DNA of 64,000 bases from Bosea sp. (in: a-proteobacteria) (GTDB taxonomy: Bacteria; Pseudomonadota; Alphaproteobacteria; Rhizobiales; Beijerinckiaceae): contig NZ_JAMLIX010000001.1 in assembly GCF_023953965.1 (NCBI RefSeq), positions 1 through 64,000 of the forward strand, given 5' to 3'. Shown here piece after piece: positions 60,201 through 64,000 of the stretch. Within the stretch, counting starts at the first letter, position 1; the number at the start of each line of letters is the position of its first letter. The notes beneath the pieces were generated by a model that made no database searches, had not been told where the DNA came from, and was given only the letters and a program-made list of their open reading frames with translations. The position numbers and the translations under genes were made by a program.

Positions 60201-60581
60201 AAGCCGGTCGGTGAAGACATGGCCGCGGTCGAGATCGGCGGCGAGCTGGATCTCGTCGATCGCGACGAAATCGACGGCGAGGTCGCGCGGCATCGCCTCG
60301 ACGGTGCAGACCCAGAAGCGCGGGCGCTCAGGCTTGATCTTCTCCTCGCCGGTGACGAGGGCGACGGCCTGCGGCCCGACCTTGTCGACCACCCGTTGAT
60401 AGACCTCGCGCGCGAGCAGCCTGAGCGGCAGGCCGATCATGCCGGTCGGATGGGCGACCATGCGCTCGATGGCGAGATGGGTCTTGCCGGTATTGGTCGG
60501 GCCGAGCACCGCGGTGACGCCGTTGGCGCGGGCGGCGGGAGGCAGCGAGCGGAAGGGAAGCAAGGCGAAGGAGCCGGTCAT
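57234..60581 (-). CDS. SUPV3L1-like DExH RNA helicase with long disordered R/G/Q-rich tail
   Basis: The ATG at 60581 (MTGSFALLPFRSLPPAARANGVTAVLGPTNTGKTH) gives 1115 aa. Walker A GPTNTGKT is at 27-34 and the DEIQ box (FVAIDEIQLAADLDRG) at 109-112, with the helicase C domain (DYLVATDAIGMGLNLDVDHIAF, GQIAGRAGRH). The long middle region contains MLQGFRFTADPKAGGPEVKALNLAA, typical of alphaproteobacterial mitochondrial-Suv3-like helicases. From about 840 the sequence is Ala/Glu/Pro-rich, and from about 985 R/G/Q/D-rich with repeated QERPRQERP-type segments, a probable RNA-binding disordered tail. It likely unwinds structured RNA during decay or ribosome work. Confidence 0.93.
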   Translation of the reverse strand: MTGSFALLPFRSLPPAARANGVTAVLGPTNTGKTHLAIERMVAHPTGMIGLPLRLLAREVYQRVVDKVGPQAVALVTGEEKIKPERPRFWVCTVEAMPRDLAVDFVAIDEIQLAADLDRGHVFTDRLLNRRGRAETMLIGAGTMRPLVEQLMPGVNVVTRPRLSSLAFAGDRKITRLPPRSAIVAFSVEEVYAIAELIRRQKGGAAVVLGALSPRTRNAQVEIYQSGDVDYLVATDAIGMGLNLDVDHIAFAGDRKFDGHHFRRLHPAEFGQIAGRAGRHLRDGSFGTSGRCPPFDAELVEAIENHRFEPVRQMQWRNSDLDLRSVAGLLDTLNLQPSEQGLTRALIAEDMTTLEALARDADVAALAQGRAAVERLWEVCGLPDYRKISPMQHADLATTLYLRLMRHGRLDVDWYARQLAGLDRTDGEIDTLSARIAQVRTWTFVANRPDWLPDPEHWQGMARLVEDKLSDALHERLAHRFVDRRTSVLMRRLRENAMLEAEVTATGDVLVEGQHVGMLQGFRFTADPKAGGPEVKALNLAAMKALGSEIEARAARVVLAGDDAFVLAHDGLLRWTGEPVARLTAGEKALEPRLRLLVEEHLSGPAREQVEARLALWLKNHITRLLGAIQILEAAESATGIARGIAFQAAEALGVLERAKVGEEMKALDQEGRAALRQLGLRFGAFHIYMPALLKPAPRALAAQLWALKHGGPETAGLDDIAHLAASGRTSFPVDKAVPKGLYRAAGYRVCGERAVRVDILERLADLIRPAIAYRPGLTQGTPPAGAADQDGFVATGAMTSLVGCAGEDFASILRSLGYVSLKRPGPAITVPLAPSPAATEPAQPVAAAAEADVAAAPEAGTEAAQPESDALEAAAEAEGPSEPATALNEEAPAGDETPVAEAPAVETADTPVLTEAELDAVREPVPADALAALPVAAAEEAAPAEAPAVETAPAEPELIEVWRPHRHQGGRRPEHGQRGRRDGDERRGDRPQRDGRPAGQRRDQRPGQPRPAVARAEGEAAQGQRQERPRQERPHQERPRRDDQPQRQGRPEGNRGPRPDFKRDGRPGGPRREERGGAERFQQAPRPRPANREPDPDSPFAKLAALKAQLEGKT

Positions 60582-60618
60582 CGGGACCTTATCCAAGCCT
60601 TTCCGGAGCCCGCCGCCA

Positions 60619-61593
60619 TCAGGCGACCCCCAGCGCCAGGAGATCATGGACATGGACGAGCCCGGCCGGGCGGTCCTGCGCATCGACGACGATCAGCGCC
60701 GTGATCCGGCTGCGGTTGACCAGCTCCAGCGCCTCGACCGCGAGCGTGTCGAGGCCGACGCGGCGCGGGTTCGCCGTCATGATGTCGCGCGCCCGGAGCG
60801 CGCCGCCGCCGCCCATCGCCGCCTTGCGGCGCAAATCGCCATCGGTGACGACGCCGGCGAGCTTGCCGTCCGGCCCCATCACCACGGCACAGCCGAAGCT
60901 CTTCGCCGAGATCATGGCGACGACGTCCGGCAGGGCCGTATCGAGGCCGATCAGCGGCAATTCGGCGCCGCGATGCATGATGCTCTCCACCGTCTTGAGC
61001 TGCGCGCCGAGCTTGCCGCCGGGGTGGTAGACGAAGAAATCCTGCCGCGAGAAGCCGCGCGCCTCCAAGAGCGCGACCGCCAGCGCATCGCCGAGCGCGA
61101 TCTGCATCGTCGTCGAGGTGGTGGGGGCAAGCCCGTTCGGGCAGGCTTCCGCCGCCTTGGGCAGGATCAGCGCGACATCCGCCTCCCTGCCCAGCGTGCT
61201 CTGCGGATTGGCGGTGAAGGCGATCAGCCCGACCCGGAAGCGGCGGGTATAGCCGACGAGCGCGGCAAGCTCCGCCGTCTCGCCAGACCAGGACAGCGCG
61301 ATCACCACATCCTCCGGCCGGACCATGCCGAGATCGCCATGGCTCGCCTCGGCCGGGTGGACGAAATGGGCGGGCGTGCCGGTCGAGGCCAGCGTCGCGG
61401 CGAGCTTGCGCCCGACATGGCCGGACTTGCCCATGCCTGAGACGATCACGCGCCCGCTCGCGGCCAGGATCAGCGCGACGGCCTCGGTGAAGGGCGCTCC
61501 CAGCCCGTCGGCGAGCGCCGCGTGGAGGGTATCGAGGCCGGCCCGTTCGGTCGCGACGGTGCGAAGGGCGGAGGCGCGGATATCGGCTGTCAT
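60619..61593 (-). CDS. kdsD: KpsF/GutQ-family sugar-phosphate isomerase (arabinose-5-phosphate isomerase)
   Basis: This 324-aa protein has an N-terminal SIS domain (VIVSGMGKSGHVGRKLAATLASTGTPAHFVHPAEASHGDLGMV, LSWSGETAELAAL) and two CBS domains (TVESIMHRGAELPLI...GVVTDGDLRRKAAM; ARDIMTANPRRVGLDTLAVEALELVN). It interconverts ribulose-5-phosphate and arabinose-5-phosphate, the first step to Kdo for lipopolysaccharide. It lies 37 bp upstream of the helicase on the same strand. GutQ-like alternatives share the same motifs. Confidence 0.92.
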   Translation of the reverse strand: MTADIRASALRTVATERAGLDTLHAALADGLGAPFTEAVALILAASGRVIVSGMGKSGHVGRKLAATLASTGTPAHFVHPAEASHGDLGMVRPEDVVIALSWSGETAELAALVGYTRRFRVGLIAFTANPQSTLGREADVALILPKAAEACPNGLAPTTSTTMQIALGDALAVALLEARGFSRQDFFVYHPGGKLGAQLKTVESIMHRGAELPLIGLDTALPDVVAMISAKSFGCAVVMGPDGKLAGVVTDGDLRRKAAMGGGGALRARDIMTANPRRVGLDTLAVEALELVNRSRITALIVVDAQDRPAGLVHVHDLLALGVA

Positions 61594-61673
61594 GGCGGCG
61601 CTGTAGCACGGCGCGGCGCGCCGTTGCCAGCGTTGACGGCTCCTTAACCCTGTTCGTTCTAACTCCGTTAACC

Positions 61674-63242
61674 ATGCGCGCCATGAGGGCGCGCCCTGCC
61701 ATCCGGAGCCCAGCGACGCCCGTGTCCGGCCGCGCGACGATCCTCTTTCTATCCGGCACGGCGCTCGCCGGGCTCGCGCTCGCCTGCCCGGCCGAGGCGC
61801 AGCAGATGCCGCGCGGCAGCCTGAGGAGCGGCGCGCCGGCTTACGTCGCCCAGCAGCCCGCAGCCCCGCGGCCCGATCCCGCAGCGGTCGGCGCGGAGCC
61901 GGAAGCGCTGCGCAATCAGCCCGGGCAGAGTTCGGCGGTCTCGGCGCGGCAGCCGCCGCGCGCCAGCGATCCGGTCCAGGCGCCGGCGCTGCGCGGCGTC
62001 ACCCAGCGCCAGTTCCGGCCGCCGCAGCCGACCGTCGCGGCGCTGCCACCCCCTCCCCCCGCCCCGGCCCCGCCGCCACGGCGGCGCAGCGCGAGCGAGG
62101 AAGACCCTTATGCCGCGCTCGGCATTCGCGTCGGGGCGGTCACGCTGCGCCCCTCCGTCACCAATTCGATCGGCTACGACACCAACCCGCAACGCTCGTC
62201 GGCGGCGGGCAGCAAGGGCTCGGGCTTCAGCCGGCACGAGGGCGAGCTGGAGATCCAGTCCGACTGGAACGTCCATGAGCTGAAAGGCCGGCTCAACGCC
62301 GGCTATCTCGAGTTCTTCCGCAACAAGGATGCCTCGCGCCCCGACGCCCAGGGCAATCTCGACCTCAGGCTCGACGCGACGCGCGACACCCGCTTCCTCA
62401 TCGAAACGCGCCTCCGGCTCGATACGCAGCGCCCCGGCTCGCCGGACCTGACCGCCGCCGTCGCCGGCCGGCCGCAGATCTGGCAATATGGCGGCTCGGC
62501 CGGCATGACCCACGACATCAACCGGCTGCAACTGACGCTGCGCGGCTCGGTCGACCGCAGCGACTACGAGGACGCCCGGCTCTCCAACGGCGCGATGCTG
62601 TCGCAGAAGGACCGCAACATGACGCAGTACGGCCTGCGCCTGCGCGCGGCCTACGAGGTCACGCCCGGGTTCAAGCCCTTCGCCGAGGCCGAGATCGACC
62701 ACCGCGATTTCGACGAGAAGGCGGATTTCTACGGCTACGAGCGCTCCTCGAACGGCCTGACCGGACGCGTCGGATCGAGCTTCGAGATCAGCCGGCAGCT
62801 CACCGGCGAAGTCTCCGGCGGCTATCAGAACCGCAAATACGACGATTCACGGCTGAAGAACCTGCGCGGCTTCGTCGGCGACGCGGCCGTGCTGTGGACG
62901 CCGACGCCGCTGACCACCGTCACGCTGCGCGGCGGCGCCGAGCTCGGCGACACCACAATCGCGGGCTCCTCGGGCACCACGGTGCGGCGCGCCACGCTGG
63001 AAGTCGCCCATGCGCTGCGCCGCAACCTCACCGTCACCGGCTTCACCAATTTCACCCGGACCGAATATGACGGGCAGGGCCTGCGCGAGGACTACAGCAA
63101 TGTCGGCGCGCGGCTGGAATACAGGCTGACGCGCACCTTCGCGGTCCGCGCGAGCTTCACCCATGAGCGCCTGAACTCGACGGCCCAGGGCTCCGATTAC
63201 ACCGCCAACGTCTCGCTGGTGGGGTTGAGGGTGCAGTTTTAG
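61674..63242 (+). CDS. outer-membrane beta-barrel protein with proline-rich linker
   Basis: This 522-aa protein has a signal sequence (RATILFLSGTALAGLALACPAEAQ, about residues 20-43). Residues about 44-140 are Pro/Ala/Gln-rich (ALPPPPPAPAPPPRRR). Residues 145-522 are alternating beta strands (RVGAVTLRPSVTNSIGYDTNPQR, LKGRLNAGYLEFFRNKDA, QLTGEVSGGYQNRKYDDSRL, RTFAVRASFTHERLNSTAQG), ending in the C-terminal aromatic VGLRVQF expected for BAM-assembled barrels. This matches the outer-membrane beta-barrel (BBP2/OMP_b-brl) families. Ligand and role are unknown. The start could be the ATG at 61683. Confidence 0.85.
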   Translation: MRAMRARPAIRSPATPVSGRATILFLSGTALAGLALACPAEAQQMPRGSLRSGAPAYVAQQPAAPRPDPAAVGAEPEALRNQPGQSSAVSARQPPRASDPVQAPALRGVTQRQFRPPQPTVAALPPPPPAPAPPPRRRSASEEDPYAALGIRVGAVTLRPSVTNSIGYDTNPQRSSAAGSKGSGFSRHEGELEIQSDWNVHELKGRLNAGYLEFFRNKDASRPDAQGNLDLRLDATRDTRFLIETRLRLDTQRPGSPDLTAAVAGRPQIWQYGGSAGMTHDINRLQLTLRGSVDRSDYEDARLSNGAMLSQKDRNMTQYGLRLRAAYEVTPGFKPFAEAEIDHRDFDEKADFYGYERSSNGLTGRVGSSFEISRQLTGEVSGGYQNRKYDDSRLKNLRGFVGDAAVLWTPTPLTTVTLRGGAELGDTTIAGSSGTTVRRATLEVAHALRRNLTVTGFTNFTRTEYDGQGLREDYSNVGARLEYRLTRTFAVRASFTHERLNSTAQGSDYTANVSLVGLRVQF

Positions 63243-63258
63243 GGAAGCGGCGAAGCCG

Positions 63259-64000
63259 CTACTCCATCCCTTCCAGCTCGACGATCATCCCCTCGATCAT
63301 CGTCAGCCCGATCTGCCAGAAGCCCGGGTCCTTCGCATCGAGGCCGAAAGGCTTGAGCAGCTCGCCATAGGGCTTGCTGCCGCCGGCCGAGAGCAGCGCG
63401 AAATAGCGCTCCTGGAAGCCCTCGGCGGCGTTCTGGTAGACGCCGTAGAGCGAGTTCACCAGGCAATCCCCGAAGGCATAGGCATAGACGTAGAAGGGCG
63501 AATGGATGAAGTGCGGGACATAGCACCAATAGGGCTCGTAAGCCGCCGAGAGCCGGATCGCCGGGCCCAGGCTCTCGCCCTGCACGCTCATCCAGATCGC
63601 GCACAAAGCCTCGGGCGTCAGCTCGCCCTCGCGGCGCGCCTCATGGACCTTGCGCTCAAAGGTGTAGAAGGCGATCTGGCGCACGACCGTGTTGATCATG
63701 TCCTCGACCTTGGCCGCCAGCATCGCCTTGCGCTGCTTCGGGTCGGAGGTCGAGTCGAGCAGCTTGCGGAAGGTCAGCATCTCGCCGAAGACGCTCGCCG
63801 TCTCGGCCAGAGTCAGCGGCGTCGGCGCCATCAGGGCCCCGTTCGGCGCCGCCAGCACCTGATGCACGCCATGGCCGAGCTCATGGGCGAGCGTCATCAC
63901 GTCGCGCGGCTTGCCCTGGTAGTTCAGCAGCACGTATGGATGCGCGGACGGCACGGTCGGATGCGCGAAGGCGCCCGGCGCCTTGCCCGGACGTGGCGGG
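63259..64000 (-). CDS. pepF: M3-family oligoendopeptidase F, C-terminal part (N-terminus beyond window)
   Basis: The frame enters from the right edge and ends at 63259, covering about 247 residues. The zinc motif is HELGH in DVMTLAHELGHGVHQVLA, followed by TLAETASVFGEMLTFRKLL with the third ligand glutamate and the HPYVLLNYQGKPRD block. The C-terminal helices (YEPYWCYVPHFIHSPFYVYAYAFGDCLVNSLYGVYQ, KPFGLDAKDPGFWQIGLTMIEGMI) match PepF. It cleaves short peptides in the cytosol. A GTG at 63954 looks like a start but lies mid-domain and is not the true one. Confidence 0.93.
   Translation of the reverse strand, partial: PPRPGKAPGAFAHPTVPSAHPYVLLNYQGKPRDVMTLAHELGHGVHQVLAAPNGALMAPTPLTLAETASVFGEMLTFRKLLDSTSDPKQRKAMLAAKVEDMINTVVRQIAFYTFERKVHEARREGELTPEALCAIWMSVQGESLGPAIRLSAAYEPYWCYVPHFIHSPFYVYAYAFGDCLVNSLYGVYQNAAEGFQERYFALLSAGGSKPYGELLKPFGLDAKDPGFWQIGLTMIEGMIVELEGME

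Noticed and set aside
61645..61673. TTAACC repeats before the outer-membrane barrel gene as a CtrA box
   Set aside because: No TTAA-N7-TTAA spacing; one half-site does not match.

Overview
The window is GC-rich (high third-position GC) and reads as chromosomal DNA of an alphaproteobacterium of the order Hyphomicrobiales (Rhizobiales). Evidence is the CarD/FdxA/S4-protein/SUPV3L1-type helicase block, a PodJ-like polarity protein with a CtrA/GANTC-like upstream site, a GTTC-N7-GTTC (alphaproteobacterial LexA) box, and several EcfG-type (GGAAC-N16/17-CGTT) general-stress promoters. A Bosea-like genus is my inference from gene order and protein style only. No tRNA, rRNA, CRISPR array, prophage or insertion sequence was seen.

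Layout. 1-559: 3'-truncated membrane protein with a 20-bp C/G homopolymer. 748-2085: omega-amino-acid:pyruvate aminotransferase. 2093-8476 (minus): beta-oxidation operon (acyl-CoA dehydrogenase, thiolase, a small cupin, FadB/J-type bifunctional enzyme) with its likely MerR regulator. 8847-12317: PodJ-like coiled-coil/SEL1 protein. 12464-14160: TSUP transporter plus TIGR02186 partner. 14167-18211: moeA, a TusA-like protein, Mrp/ApbC, a possibly SOS-controlled SRPBCC protein, mobA. 18369-22700: O-antigen-ligase-like protein, M15 peptidase, M20 amidohydrolase, FAD oxidoreductase. 22762-25634 (minus): zwf-pgl-eda. 25704-33061: complete hut locus (hutD, U, H, I on minus; hutF, hutC on plus) around a double palindromic operator.

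33119-35500 and 46660-49389 hold small stress-type genes (glycine-zipper lipoprotein, PRC-barrel protein, 68-aa and 50-aa small proteins, Cys-rich copper-binding-type four-helix protein, PNPOx-fold stress protein). Each has an EcfG-type promoter at a sensible distance: four perfect and two with one mismatch. I regard this as the best-supported regulatory signal not explained by the genes alone. Between them lie a candidate small RNA with a C-rich loop and strong terminator (34061-34171), a divergent hemC, cfa, a ThDP enzyme and a histone-deacetylase-fold deacetylase.

39837-46644 is a three-gene operon (transglutaminase-DUF2126, circularly permuted ATP-grasp fused to alpha-E, second transglutaminase). 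A further transglutaminase-fold gene with a missing catalytic His lies at 51012. This matches a predicted but functionally unassigned peptide-ligation/modification system. 52075-54311 gives an SNase-like protein and an M48 lipoprotein protease; then a dienelactone hydrolase, carD, fdxA, an S4-domain protein, a DEAD-like RNA helicase, a KpsF-type isomerase, an outer-membrane beta-barrel protein and the C-terminal part of an M3 oligoendopeptidase.

Four copies of a dispersed GTCATTCCGGG palindrome sit mostly between convergent genes.
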